Below the pieces are notes generated by a model. The model did no database searches and had not been told where the DNA came from. It saw nothing but the letters and a program-made list of their open reading frames with translations. A DNA stretch of 64,000 bases from positions 60,926,248 through 60,990,247 of the forward strand of contig NC_088711.1 in the NCBI RefSeq assembly GCF_963576615.1, written 5' to 3'. Position numbers and translations under genes: made by a program. This DNA is from Watersipora subatra (lineage: Eukaryota > Bryozoa > Gymnolaemata > Cheilostomatida > Watersiporidae). Shown here piece after piece: positions 14,201 through 29,200 of this stretch; the stretch's first letter is position 1; every line of letters starts with the position of its first letter.

Positions 14201-17200
14201 TCTTGAATTATCAAAGTGGCTGAAAGAAAAAATAAAAAATACATTTGTCGAGCTATAAAAAGCAATAAAAGTGTATAAACTTTACCTATCACTACCTCCG
14301 CTATCCTCTCCACTCTACTGTCCTCTACTTTTGGTCTCCATGGTACTAATAAAAAGCTGTTTTACTTAATATTATTTTATTCATCTGGTTTCTCACATGT
14401 AATAACAGTTAAATGTTTTCTCTTCTTTTAATGCTATGTATAGTTGACTACCCACAGTATTTATTAAGGGTCATCAATGGCTTTTTGTGCTGTTGAGCCA
14501 GTGTATAAACGTATTACAGTACATACTTGCAAAAACCTCGTTGGTGATGTTCAGCGGTTTCAAGGTATGAAGCAGATCCTGTAATAAAATAATTTAATAT
14601 GTTGAGATTGCACCGGAATAAATCCTAATATTATTGTAACTTGTTAACACTTAATATCTGTTAGCACAACCTTTGCATTTCAGCAGAAGATGGAGAAGCT
14701 TTACTTGTATTAAATGTTTGTTTGTTGATTGGCCTGTGCCTATGTTTGTGTACCCAGGTGCCCACACTGCCTGATCTTCCTCCCAATTTCTTGGTGGCTT
14801 CAGAGATATTCAAACACCGAAAGCCTGTAGCGGTGGTAGCAGGGGAGGAAGCAGAGGAGGAGTCAGCTCCAACACCTCCACCTGCGGCACCAGTGGTAGG
14901 GCTATGAGAAGTTTGTTTTAGCTTTTAGTGCAGCCCAACTTCGGCTTTTGACCTTAATTTGTACTAGACGACAGTTTGAGAAGTAAATTGTATGAATTCT
15001 GAATCAAGTTTTTCATTAAAAAAAATTTAAACAATTTTTATTCTTTTCAAGATTGAAAAATTATATTTTTTTAGAGTTTTTTTTATGAGCTGTATACTGA
15101 CAAAACTTACAATGTATAAAGTTAATTGAATTTCTGCCAAATACTCTTTTAACAAAGAAGGCAAGGCTGCAGTAAGGTACTGCTGGAAAAGTGCCAATTT
15201 GAGGTTTGGAAATAGCTTGTGTTTTGTTCTAATAAAATTTAAATACCATAATACACTAATCTATTACACATAAAAAGAAATATGCTTCTGTATACAACAG
15301 TTGAACACTAAAGATAATAAGAGAGAGAGAGAGAGGGGAGAGGGAGGGGAGGTTGAGGGGGAGAGAGAGAAAGGGAGAGCATCACTTGGCTACTGAGCTG
15401 CGTCATCAGCTTATCTGGGTGTTGTTTGAGTTCTACACCAGAAACAAAATAAATCTAGAATTTGTTGTTCAAACATCAATTTGTTCTAAATCAGAGACAT
15501 TAAAACTGAGGTTGGACTGTACTGTACAATCATTATAAGCTGGAGTTCTATTTACTACAATGACTACGCATCCCTTTCTTTATTGATTATCGATCAAGTA
15601 CTCTGTTAATATATATAAGCATCGAGACTTATCACCTCTACACGTAGACTTGTGTATTATACTCTATCATTTCGCTCCCATGGTACACTCTTTAAAACTG
15701 CTTACATTCTAGTTGGAGTTGTCCCCTATATAGAAGACAATGGATAAAATTGTGGTGTTTGTACACGTGCTTACAAGTGACTCGTAAGTTTTCGGAGATG
15801 AAGGATGAAAGATCTGCTATGACAGTTTAATTAATCAGGTTTTACACATTAAGTTGAGGTTTACATCTGCTTCAGATCTACATTCATACATTGGTAGAGC
15901 CTTTGTTTCTTTCACTCATGATATAGCAATTCACTGTTTCTATTTAACCTTAGTATTTTTCTTGTGAAATCGTGGCAGCAATCGTGAAACTAGTATTTGT
16001 AGGCATATTTTAAATGATCATAATCTATTTGATAACTGATAGGTGGAGTCACTGGTTGACACTACACAGCAAGCACCTACACAACCTGCCCCTGATGCTA
16101 GGGATACAATTATCAGCCAGTTGAGGACTCAAGTAGAACACCTTCAGAATCAGTTGGAATTTGTAAAGACAAAGGTAAACGACTCCATATTGGTTTTGTT
16201 TCCCAATCAAATTGTGTGTCAGTAATATCTCAATCAGTACCCATGAACACAGGCTTATGCAAACAGCTTAAAGTTTGGCGTACTATGATGTAATTCTAAA
16301 GTTTGGCGTACTATGATGTAATTCTAAAGTTTGGCGTACTATGATGTAATTCACTACTGTCGTAAACCTTTTTGTTTGTAACAGCAATGAGGTTGTTGAG
16401 GCTGGAATGGTTGAAGCTGAAATTGTATGGCAAGTTTCATCTTCTTTTGTCATTTTATACCTGCTTCTTACGCTGAACTAGAAATCTGACACATTAACTA
16501 GTGCACAGATCAGTATTTATCTAATTATGGTATTTGGTTTCTATTTAACTTAACTACAGGATTAGGAGCTTATCAAGTTCTGCTAAGAAGTCATGTTAGC
16601 TTTAACAGTATATCAAAAGGTAATCGAGTATCATTCAATGTTGTGAAGGCTGAAAGAATTTGGTTTCTGGGTGAATATCTGTATCATGTGGCGAGCTTCT
16701 ACAACCACAAGGATATCTCCTCAGGATAGCTTCATTTGCTAGATAGGGATTTCCTCTTTTTAGCTCTCTTGTTTGTATTGATGTCACCAGCACCAGGTTC
16801 ACGATAAAAAATTACTGGCTGGCTAGTGACACCATAGGTGAGGTGGAGGGTAAGGGCAGGAGAGAATATGGACAGGAAGTAGTATGGGCAGAGGGAAGGG
16901 TATGTGCAGGGGAGGGTGTAGGCATGTGGGGATATTGGAAGAGAAGAGGGTAAGGGCAGGGGAACTTGTGCTTGAGGGGTTATAGGTGTAGGTAGAGGGG
17001 AGACATGGGCTTGAGGGGTTATAGGGAGATGGGAGGATATGGACAGGAATAAGAGTGTGTGTAATAAAACTAAAATAATTTTTTATTTTATCCAACAAAG
17101 GATATATTTTATTGTCCATCTAGTCTCATCATAAAAAGGAAAACCATGATATTTCCTGCACCCTTGCTACAGCAAATGGCTGCCAGTTCAAAATCGTGAG

Positions 17201-20200
17201 TTGCAAGTTGCTCATGTCGAACACTAGCATTTAATATCCAATTTTTTTACACCACATTGACTTTTTGTAAGATTCAAACCTAGTTCATCTGTTGGCTGCA
17301 GGTTGAGGTTTCATAATCTGTAAGTTGTCTGCTTATAATAAAAGGTTTGTTCCAAATCATTACTTTGGTTAATGTTTTACTGCATGAGCTTAATATCTTT
17401 CAATCCGATGGTAGTAATTTATAAAGTACAGGAGTTAATAGTATGGTAGTAGTTAGTAGTATGGTGGTAGTTAATAGTATGGTAGTAGTTGGTAGTATGG
17501 TAGTAGTTGGTAGTAATAATAGTAGTCGTTGGTAGTATAGTAGTAGGTGGTAGTATGATGGTAGTTGGTAGTGTGGTAGTAGTTGGGAGTATGGTAATAG
17601 TTGGTAGTATGGTGATAGTTAGTAGTATGGTGATAGTTAATAGTATGATAGTAGTTAGTATTATGATGGTAGTTAGTAGTATGGTAGTAGTTGGTAGTAT
17701 GGTAGTAGTGCAGTAGTAGTTATTAGTATGGTAGTAGTTGGTAGTATAGTAGTAGTTGGTAGTATGGTATTAGTTGGTAGTAGTCGGTAGTATGGTAGTA
17801 GTTGGTAGTATGGTAGTGGTTGGTAGTAGTTGTAGTATGGTAGTAGTTAGTAGTATGGTAGTAGTTGTAGTATGGCAGTAGTTGGCAGTATGGTGATAGT
17901 TGGTAGAATGGTGATAGTTGGTAGTATGGTGATAGTTGGTAGTATGGTGATAGTGGTTTTACCATTGCAGGCTCGAGAAAGAATAGCCGAACTAAACACT
18001 CAAATAGACTCTCTCAACGCACAGCTGACAAGGCAACGGCAGGAGGCTGAACTCAGTCAGTCACAAGTGGGCGCCTTGAAGGTCAAGGTCAGTGAATTAC
18101 AACGCGAAGGAGAAGAGCTAAAGGAAAATTTGTCAACAGCAGAGACAAATGCTGCTGCAGCGGCATCTCTTTCAAAGGCAGCAGGTCAGGTCTTCAATTT
18201 TCACTGCAAATATGAACAACTCCAACAATACAATAGTCTCAAATTTCTACACTCAGAACCTCGTATAGCCTGAGACCCAAATTCTACATGTTTCAATGTT
18301 CAGTGATTTACCCATGGAATTCGGTTAAAAGTTTGTTTTAAGACCTAACTACTCATATTATAAATTCACCTCAGCAGTTATAATATATTTTATTTTATGC
18401 TGAACTTGAATATCTTTAAGAGAGTGTTTTAAATAAGCAGTTATAATATTCATTTAGCTATGACCAATATTGACAATCTACGACCAACTTCCCACGCTTG
18501 TTTGAGGCACGATGTATTATGTTTTGGTTTGGAGAATGTCTGCCTGATGGCCGTTGTCTTATAATTGCCGCCCAAGCTATAACTCAGTTCACCACTTCAT
18601 CCAACTGATAATCTAGTCAACTGTATAAAATTGGTTTAAGAATGAAAGAGCTAACAGTGAAATTAACTTTTCCTAGTTATAATCTAGGCAAGTAAAATAA
18701 AGTGTGTCAGTCATATTACCTTGGCGTTATGCCATTTTACCTTCTGGGGCACTGCTGTACAATGTGTCCGATCACGTAACGTCGTGCGTCTTCTGGTTGC
18801 AGAACATGCCAAGTCAAGTGATGAGAGGTATAAGAAGATGCGTGAGGTATATGAGAAACTGAGACAGGAGCACGTGACACTCCTCAGGACTGTAAGTGAA
18901 TCATGGCATACTCCATACCAACATTGCACCAAGTTTGTTGAGCCATGACTATGTGACGTCAACTGACCAATGCGCTGTTGCAAGAGCTGGTACTGTTTGG
19001 TATATCGATTAATGTCTGTGAGGTTGGGAGATAATTAATTACGCGATCAGAATATCTTGCAAGTAGCCGGCTTTATCTCATCCGGATACTGTACTCACTA
19101 AAAACTAGTCTGAGATATGTCGCGCAGGTCAAATAGTACGACCTATAGTATGAGAAGACAATAACCAATATTTAGTCATGGCAATATAGTGAACAGTAAT
19201 AGACATGAATGTAACATTAGAGAGTATCGAAATAAAATATTTTATTAAATTAATTTCTAACCAATTTTTGTAACATTTTTGGACTTGTCAAGGTGAAGTT
19301 CTCATCTCTATCATAATTGTAGTTGCATGCTGCCTGCCTTCACAGCATGTAGTTGGGAGATAATATTCTCTGATGATAAGATAGTTTATTTTTATAATGT
19401 GCACACGATTAGGGTACTTGTGAGGCCTTTGAATTTCATTGTGTGATGATCACAATTTAACAAGAGTTGCGGTAGTTTTGGTCTTGATTGGAATACAAGA
19501 GGGTAAGCGATAACCGATTCAGAGTGTTGATAGGTGCATGTTTGGAGATATATGATTGAAAGCCATCATCTGAGATCTTTATATCTATTCTAAATTTTAT
19601 ATGCCTTGATAACTGACCATGTTCCAAAATATTTTATCAAAACGTTCGCAGGTCATTGACCATTTTTCAAAATATGTTGTCGATAGGTCATTGATAGAGT
19701 AATTACCATGTTAGCCACATGGCACTGACAGTGGTATATAGAGGATTACTCCTGCTTTATGAGCAAAAAGTATTAAGCAAGCGCATATCATGTACCCCAT
19801 TATGCAATAAACATTTTTTCAAAATTTTGTCGTACATACACTTTTACGCTATAAGTCGGGAATCTAAAAGCACCCTAAATGTAATGCTTTGTTAATCTTG
19901 CTCCTACATTTCCTTCCTTCTAATATTCGCTGTTCTCATTTGATTAGAAAAATTTGACTTTCTAGGCAAACTTTTTCAATGACATATTTGATGAATTGAG
20001 TCAAACCTTATGTGTTTTTGTCATGATAGCCAACTAATATTTATGAAATTTGGTTGCCTGGAATCTTTCAACTATTTGGAGATTTGCATGCGGTATTTTT
20101 ATGAAGGATTCAATCTATGATACCTTTAAAACATCAAAATGCCGTAAATCTTTATCATAGCCCGTTCCTACATGGTGAGAGACGTTAGAGTAAATCAATT

Positions 20201-23200
20201 TTAAAAAATTATTTAGAAGAGTAATTTTTAGGAGTGTGATTTGCGCTGCCAAATCACTCGATAGACCAGAGTGAGCAGACATTCAGAGCAATGCAGTACA
20301 AGTGATTAGCGTTAGCCTTGGTTCCTGATCTATTAATTTGATACGGTAAACTTTGAACCATTTGGGAGGCTGATTAAAAGATAACGGCTATATTTTTACA
20401 CAGTATATTTCAAAAATGCTTTTATATTACATTTGGAATAATTATTGTTATTTTCTTTAGGGTGCTGCCATAAAAAAACAGAGTGCTGCCGACAAGCAGT
20501 TGGCCGAGGAGAAACAACAGCAACTTAATGTGAGTAATTAGATAGAGTCAGTTGTTTACAGAATTTATTAGTATTCATTGGTTCTAGTGTTGCTAGCATT
20601 ACATACGGTTGGATATCTAGCATCGCTAGTGCTACATGAGTTTGGAGCTCTAGCCTTGCTAGCGTTACATACGATTTGAGCTTCGTGACTTCTAAAGATT
20701 GCCAGATAAACAAAGAATAGACAAATAGACGATTCACGATCTTCTGCGATATTATTGTCATGCAAAAACATGTAAATCTTTGCTAATATTTTGTATATTT
20801 TAACTTACAAAGAGACTGTTTTGTATTCGTGATAATTAGAAACATTTCTTTTATGAATGTTCGTGCTTGGAAAACCATGAAATGAGCTTATTATAAGGCT
20901 AGATTTTTTTAGCCTGTGCATTTTAGTTCCAGTATTGCTCACTCTGAAAATCTTCAGGTGTAAGATAAATTGTCATTACACGATTATTAAATTTATATGA
21001 TTTGTGATATCTCTCTCTCTCTATATGGCGGTAGTTTTCAAATTCTCTACCTTACAAATCGCCACCAAACAGTTGAATCACCATATCGTTGTGCTCCACA
21101 TATGATGTGTCCGTCCAGGTGCCAGTCATGTCCAAAAAGCATTTTTTAAATTTTTCATGTACCATTTGTTTATACTTTATTGAATGTATGTGTCAGTAGG
21201 CACTGAAATTCTGCAAAGCTTTCACTCGTATGTGTTCACAGGAAGTAGTTGAAGAAGTGACACGATTAAAGTCGGAGCAAGCGGTGATGCAGGAGAGTGT
21301 ACAAAAGAGCTCGGAAGAGTCATCTCAGCACACGGCCATGTTGGAAGAGCGCATCAGACAGCTGGATGCCCAAAAAGCGGTAAGTGTAACAGAGGACACG
21401 TTTTATTGCAGGGCTGATAGATACGAGGTAGCAGAGGAAGGGGCAGTAGAACTTGAGAAGTAAGTGGACTGGTAGAGTGGGCAAACGACAAACAATCAAA
21501 GCTTGCAAAATGTGGCCCCACGGGTCAGAGCTGAACGAAACATTCACCAGTTTTGTGGTTGTATTTGTTAGATGCAGAATGGCGATCAAATCGATCCTCT
21601 GAAATTAAATTTATGTTACCATTGCTAATAATATGTTCTCTAATTTGAACACAAGTCTTGGTTGTTACTGGATGAACCACACGAAGTAGGACCAAAGCTA
21701 CCCAGTAGCAAGCTTTCACACTTGGGTATTTCTGAAGCGTCTCCTGAAACGGCTTTTCATGTTGGAATTTTTGCTTCAGTTTGTATACCCTAAAGGATGA
21801 AAATATTCGCGGATTTAAATTTCGTGAAAATTGTTTTTTTTAAGCATATTCGGGGACCAAATTATTTGCGGATGAACACATTCGCCAATAAATTAATTCG
21901 TGAAAGCTGCTAGCAATAGAGTAAAACTTTCTTTTGCGTACACCCCGTGTTTAGGTTTCTGTTTAGCTAAGAGTTTTATGTCGATCATGCTAAGCTATAA
22001 ATTTTTGGCTTCATCCAGAGGTTTCCATAAATGTTCATCGATTTGGAGGCCTTTGGTGAACCAACGACTTGTGGTAAGTTATGAGTTTTTTCAACGTAAA
22101 GAACTGCAGGAGATTTTTTTTGATGATGGCGCCGTGCCGAATTCCGAATAGGTAACTTGTGACAACCTTGAAAAATTTTGTAAAGAAATGTGATGCATTG
22201 GCAATGGGCTTAATTAACTCAAAGCCCCGGCGAAGATTTTAAAAGAGGTTTGAACTCAGTTATGTTTACTAACTCTGTTTTCTGTCGTCTGTCCTCAGGT
22301 ATGTCCAGCAATAGCTATTAAAATCTTGAAATTAAAATTCCTCGTCCTGATGAACTTAATCTCATGGAGATTGTGTCTGCAAGTTTTTTAACCACGAGCT
22401 CTACCACTGAACTATGCAAGGCATATTGATCAAGACATTATAATATACCGTATAGCGTATGCACACGCTAAATGATGTATTATTTGAAACTCTATGAATT
22501 CTATTAACTCTATGAAACACGATGCTTTTTCGTAAATTTCTATTTCCAGCTTTTCGTAAGGTTCAATTGCTAAATCGCCGTGAAGGTCAATATTTTTCAT
22601 ACGGACAATTGTATTATCTCGAGTAGGAGTAGCCTCTACATTCTCTCACCGTTCGGTCAGACAAGGTACCAGACAAAGAGAGTACGATATCCCATTTTTA
22701 CATTTGTACCAGTATTGAGAGGTACCAGTGTCGTCGTATTCAGAGTTTTGATGGATAGCTTCTGGTGGAAACAGTAACCTTTTTATACACAAACACTTGT
22801 ATACAAAAATTATTATTAATTCAACATATTCAGTATTTTTACTTTGTTTTCTCAGTTTGTATTAATTGCATGATTACCGAATCCTCTTTTATTGTAATCG
22901 TAGTAGAACAGACATAGTTTAGCTATTACTTGCTATTTATTTCACATTTACATTTAAAACCTTTTATAGTTGTTTTATTTTTTCTTAAATTTATGTGACT
23001 TGCGCAAAAATTTTTCTTCATGATATGAAGTTTGAAAGTTACAGTCGTTTGACAAAGTTTGAAAACCTTTGCAGCTGTTTTTATTTTCTTTCTTAATTTA
23101 TTTCAACTACATAAAACACTTTTCTCATGATATGTAGTTTGAAAGTTAGAATGATAAATGTAGTTTTATGTTAAATACAAATCAATTTTTTGTCCAAAAA

Positions 23201-26200
23201 CCTTTTTATTACTCGGGCACCCCCAGGTAAGACAGCTAGTTGATAATATATATATATCTATATCTATTTAAGTGATATTGTGGTCTACTTTGATATTTTA
23301 TGTTCTATAATTTTCCTTGCTGGTTATGACATCCATCTTTTTTTTCTTCACCGTTATTTTTTTCACTTTTCTTCTTGATTTCACCAGCGTTAGCCTTCAC
23401 TTAGCCGCAGCCCGACCTTCGCAATGCTAGTTCTTACTTTCCCTTTACTAAGGTTGACCTTCACTTTGGGGGGGGGGTTTGGGTTTTACTTTGCTAGTAT
23501 TATCCACTATTTATTTAACAGGGTTGGCATTCAATAGTAGGGGTTAGCTTCTAATTTACTTTACCTTGCAGGAGTGGGCCTTCACTCAGCATATATTGTA
23601 ACCTTTTCTTTACTCAAGTTGTTTTTTTTCTGTTGCTTGTGTTGACCTTGCTAATGCTGACCTTCACCTTTCTAATGTTGTCCTTCACCTTGCTAATATT
23701 GACCTTCACCTTATTAGTTGTATCATACATTTTGAGCCTCTGGTATACTCAGTGATCTGATTTTCTGTTCTGCCATCTCATTGGTCATCAGATAATTCTG
23801 TACGTGAATTAGTGGACTAGTTGAATTTTATTAATGTAATTCTAATCATAAATATTCTTTTATGAAAAAAGCAGAAAATATACCAGTGACCCTGCAGGTA
23901 ACTCTTTAAGACACTGTTGATATATTACCTTCACATGTGACTAATATTACCCGGCTTGACGCATTATCATATTTAACAAAAGTAAAAATGGTTGCGACAA
24001 TGTTTGGTTTAATGAACACATGTCTTGTCTATAGAATGTTCCCAACTAGATGGTACTGGGCGTTAATGCCTGAAGATGCTGAGCTGGCAATTAAACTACT
24101 CATTATACAAACAAGTGTATGATAAGAAAAGAGAACCGTTTATGGGGTAATACTGACTGGTGACATATGTTTATAATGCTGCTAGCTGATACGCTGAGTA
24201 GACTGTGATTCTTTGCAAGGTGCTGGGGGATACTGCTAGAAGTAGTTTAAAAGCATAGCATTTAGGCTTAATTACCTTACTTTAATAAACTGTGTGACAA
24301 TATTCATCTGATGAGTCTCCAGTTACTACACGCTTGAGTGGTTACCGAATGAGAGAGCGATTGCACACAACTGCTTATACTTGCCATAGGGCTAGGATTC
24401 TTATAGCTTCTGGGTACAATCAAATCTTATAGCTCTGCTAGGTGACTTTTGGTGTACGCGAAATGAGGTGCTCTAAATGCTGCCGAATTGTCTGCCTCAT
24501 ATGCCCATGCTGCTGCGCTGCTCCTGAGGTACTTAATTTCTCCTTTTTTTCTTCACATTAAACGTTTATTTGTTTTATTGCATTTTAATCTTAGATAATA
24601 CATTATTTATGCTTGATAGGTATAAATAACATTTTGTAATGTTAGTTATTTAATAATTCAACTAAATGCAATTCATTGCTAGTTTTGACTTTTACCTGGT
24701 TTGTTTTGACCTTTAGCTACCTTCAAACACATCGCTAGTATTGATGTTCATGCTGGTATTGTTAGCCCTCACCATGATAGCCTTGACCTTCACTTTGTCG
24801 GTTCTCCCCATAACTAAACTTTAGCTGTTCTTCAACTCTGCCAGCGTTTTATGTTATTGTGAAGACATCATTTACTTTCCTCTTTTATAGTTGAGGTTTT
24901 AGAGTTGGGCTCCTGTAGTATTTGCATCCTCTCATCTCACACTTTTATATCGAAGTATGAATTTTAGAATAAAGGCATACATTATCGAGTAATTTCAGGA
25001 TTAACCATCTAATGCCCAGCTTTATACGGTTAGCATTGTCATAAGTTTACTGAAATCATTAAAAATTTATTAGTGTCTAAACTAGAGAATGTTTGCGATC
25101 CACTCTGAAAACAATCGTATGTTAATATGCTAGATCTAGGTCAAGCCCTTTTTGTTGGAATCACTTTGCTTGGAAAAGTTTAGGATTAAACAGAGAGTAA
25201 CTTACTCATTTGCCTGAAATATAATTGGCCATTCAGCACCCAATAAGTTAATAAAGTAATTAAGCTTATCTATCCTGATCTACATGTACCTATGTTTTTT
25301 TCAAACTGATTGCTACTGTGAGGAGTAATGACAACTCCAAAACATAAGTGTTCTTATCATTCATTATTCGGTCTCCGGAAAGAGAAGAGTTTCCATGAGA
25401 TGAAACCTTATCACTGATTCAAGCCATCTGTGCCTCATATAAGCAGATTGTTAAATATTGTTGGATAGCACAATTTGGCATACTTGTAACATTGTAATAA
25501 CACTGTAACAACTTGTAACATTATTTTTGCTATCCGACTCTTCTATAAATCTCAGTCTTTGTCATTTGTAGTTCGTGTGTCCAGTTATAGCGATAAATTT
25601 TTTAGGTAGTTTTAGTGGATTTGAACTGAAAAGGGAGATGTTGTATCCACTAAGCCAAGTGGCTTCATTGCTATACAACGGAATAATTGTCGTCATAGCC
25701 ATTACATCTGTTACAATAGGCGCGCCTAAAGCGTTTGGGAAAATACTATCGGTTATTACTAGTACGCTCGAAAATCATAACTTTGTCAGAGATCATTACA
25801 CATGACGTAATGATTATTAAGCTGGCTTCACACATGGCTTTGATTATAGTAACAATTTATACTAGCTTCATTTACTAGCTTAAGTTACTCAAATTTGTTG
25901 AGTAATTATTTTATTACTCAATGCCAGGCATTCACCAGTGCAATGCCAGGCATTCACCTAGTAGTACATAATATTTAGAGTAAAGTATATATAAACAAAA
26001 CCTAGCTTAACTATATAGATTCTTATCAATGTCTCATTGAGGTCTTTATATAAAAAACAACCAAATTGTATGCGCGGTGCTTTGGTTCACATCTTTTTAT
26101 TCACAATAAATTTAAAATTTGCTTTGCTTAGTAGTGTTAAAATTTCGATGTTAACCAATAAAAGTTGTAATTAAAAATTATTTCAAATATGACTATTGAA

Positions 26201-29200
26201 ATATGTATGTAAAAATACTTTAAGTTTATATGTAAATTCAGGTGGTTGTGCGCGGTGTTACAAAACATAAAACTCAAATAAGTAACGAAATATATGTTCT
26301 ACATAATATGCAACTACTACTAAGTTCAGCACAAAAACAACTTTTAGGTGAGTTTTAAACTTGTATAAACAATGTTTTAGTAACTGTTTTATAATTATTT
26401 TTATATAAAGACAATACTTTTTTCATATCATTCAGAAACGTTTCTTTCTTTACTTTCTAATATCCAACATGCAGTATTTGTCTCTCTTGATTTAGGTATC
26501 TTCTTTTATGTGCCTAAATATTGTATATTTTAAGCTTTTCAATGGAATATACATCTATAAATAACTGGAAACCCATTGCTTCACAACATTTATGCGTGTC
26601 TAAGAGTCTGTCTCCTCAACTCTAAGAGCTCGTGAGCCAGTAGTTGGGCAAAAGCTTGCACTTTATTGTAGTAGAAATGCAGAAAACCTGATAAAAATGG
26701 TAGAATGTTGGACATAATCTTTAGAATAATAGGAGCTACGTCTGTCTGTCTGAAGCCAGGCTTAGAGGTTGGGATAAAAGATTGCTTTCAACGGGACTCG
26801 AACTCATGACAGCCATCTTGGCACTTTTACAGATACTAATTCTCTGTACTTTATTGGTATCCTTGATGATCTATCATGGTGTACTAGACCACCAGGGTAC
26901 TAGTAAACAATAGAGAGTGAATCTACAGCGTAGAAGAAAATAATCTACTACAAAGGTGGTAGAGACGAGTTGCCAGCGTGTAATGTAACACTGTCGGGGA
27001 CCATCATATGTGTAACAGTTCACTCTTGACACCCACAGTAACCAATGAATCATGGTCTGCCCTTTTCTATTATGTACCAGCAACATTCTTTCAGGTTCTA
27101 TGAACCCTCCATCATAGCATTTCATATTAACCTCTATCTCCCTTGACTATTATCATACCCGCTCTGAGAACAGCACATTTTGTTGATTTTATCGACGCCG
27201 ACCGGATTGCAAGTGTATAAAATTTTAATTTGGTAGTTTTCAGCGCTAAAAAGTTGGTACAGTTAATTGTCATGCTCAACTTAAACTTCCTTGAGCCAGT
27301 GACAAATAGCAAATACGTACATATATAGACATATCAAGGAGCTCATGAGAGTCTGTGTTGTCTGAATATTAAATAAACTTAAAAAGTCTATAGAAATATC
27401 AGGTTGCCTTCAAATATGAATCCTTAAAATTTATTACTTACTCCTGTTTGTTTAGCTTACATGGATACATTATTTGACTGTAATCTTACCTGGACATGAT
27501 GCTTTTTATAGGTTTTGCCATAGTATGAGCTGATTGTAAAAAGCTAAGCTATATAAATGCACTAGCTGGGGGTTCGGCTTTGCACGAGTAATGAAATAGA
27601 TACCCAATGAATTTGAGTAACTTAAGCTAGTAACTTAAGCTAGTTTAAATCTTTACTATAATAAGAGCCATGAAGCCAGCTTGACGTTAGGCATGGCGTC
27701 AAGCTGGCCAATAATATTGTTGCAATTACTGCATAAGCATGTGCCCAATTATGCCATAGTATGGCAAGGACAACGCAACATAGTGGTTTAGCATGCCTGT
27801 CTGCAGATCTGAAGGCTGAGAGTTTAAATACACTAAGAAGATTTTTAATTCCTGGATTTTAATTGCTATAACTGGACACATGAATGACAGACAGACAGAC
27901 ACTGAGAATTATATATATATAGATACGTAGATTGCAGACATTTTATTAAACTAAAGTTGAACAATAAGTGGCAGTTGACCGTCGTTCACAGATTCCACAT
28001 AAATGCAGTGAACATAATTTCGTAAGTATTTCAAATAATAATGGTCACAAAGTTTTGGAATATTAAAGTTATCCCGGAGAACCAGCATATATCGGGTACA
28101 AAAAAATATTTAAACTATACTAAAAACTAGAAACATATGCACTGTGTTGTCATCATAAGAACACAGCGAAGAGTGACATACATGTATCACCGAGTGCAGT
28201 GTTTAGACAACCATTTTTAGTGCAGCAGCTTGATAACAGCAATGCTATATTGCAAACTGTCAATATATTTAGAGAATGGTGATGGGAGGTTTTTTGTAAT
28301 CTTATACAAACTACAACTTTCTCATATAGTGGTTTACGCTAAAACTAAATGAAGATTTGACTGTAACCTAATTTGCAAGATGGTACTTTCAAACACTACT
28401 GCTGAGACATGTATAACTCTCCACGCAATAGTGTAGATAGGTCAATGCGCGTGTTTATATACTGTAGGTTTATGTGTGTTTACATACTGTAGGTCTATGT
28501 GTGTGTTTATATACTGTAGGTTTATGCAGCGACAAGTTAAAAATTGAGACAGTTTTCATATCGTCTTTATAAAGGGAAAAGTCAAATCTGCACTTTTTTA
28601 TAATTATTGAACACGATTAATTTAAATTAATAAAAAAGATTATTCATATGTTTTACTTACCATCGAAGTATTTCTAACTGTTAGAGCATAACATGTTTTA
28701 TAACTATCACACCAAAAGACACACAGAGCTAGAATAAGAAAAGAAGGTTGTCACATCTTATCAGTATCAGCAGTTGGTGATATTTCAGTATAATAAACTC
28801 ACGTGAACTAAAGAAAATGGCAACTGCTAACAAGCGCAAACGCTGAGTTTTTAAAAATTATTCCATGAGTAGATTAATCCAAATTAATTTGAAGATTGAA
28901 GTTGTCTGCTGTCACACCTCCTTTAATGTCGATTATACCCAAAATAAAACATGTTTCTACCAATTTTAATATAGGTATGTATTTTGTTTGTATTAGAAAG
29001 ATCCATATATTGTATGCCATAGTTTTAGACTATTGAATAAACACTGGGTTTTTTACGCATTTTTCTCCTAATGTTTTTCTAGGAATATGAAGAGAGTTTG
29101 ATCGCGAGTGAAGGCGAGAGAGAGAAACTGCGGGCAGAAGTGACTGAATACCAGGCGACAGCCTCTTCCCTTGAGAGCGACTTGAAGTTACAGCGTGAGG

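Noticed and set aside
25575..25805. 76-codon open frame
   Set aside because: It lies within a non-autonomous Helitron-like element.
26735..26880. Possible further Helitron/SINE copy ('gtctgtctgaagccagg', 'gggactcgaactcatgac')
   Set aside because: Some core resemblance, but no recognisable ends; too weak to list as a feature.
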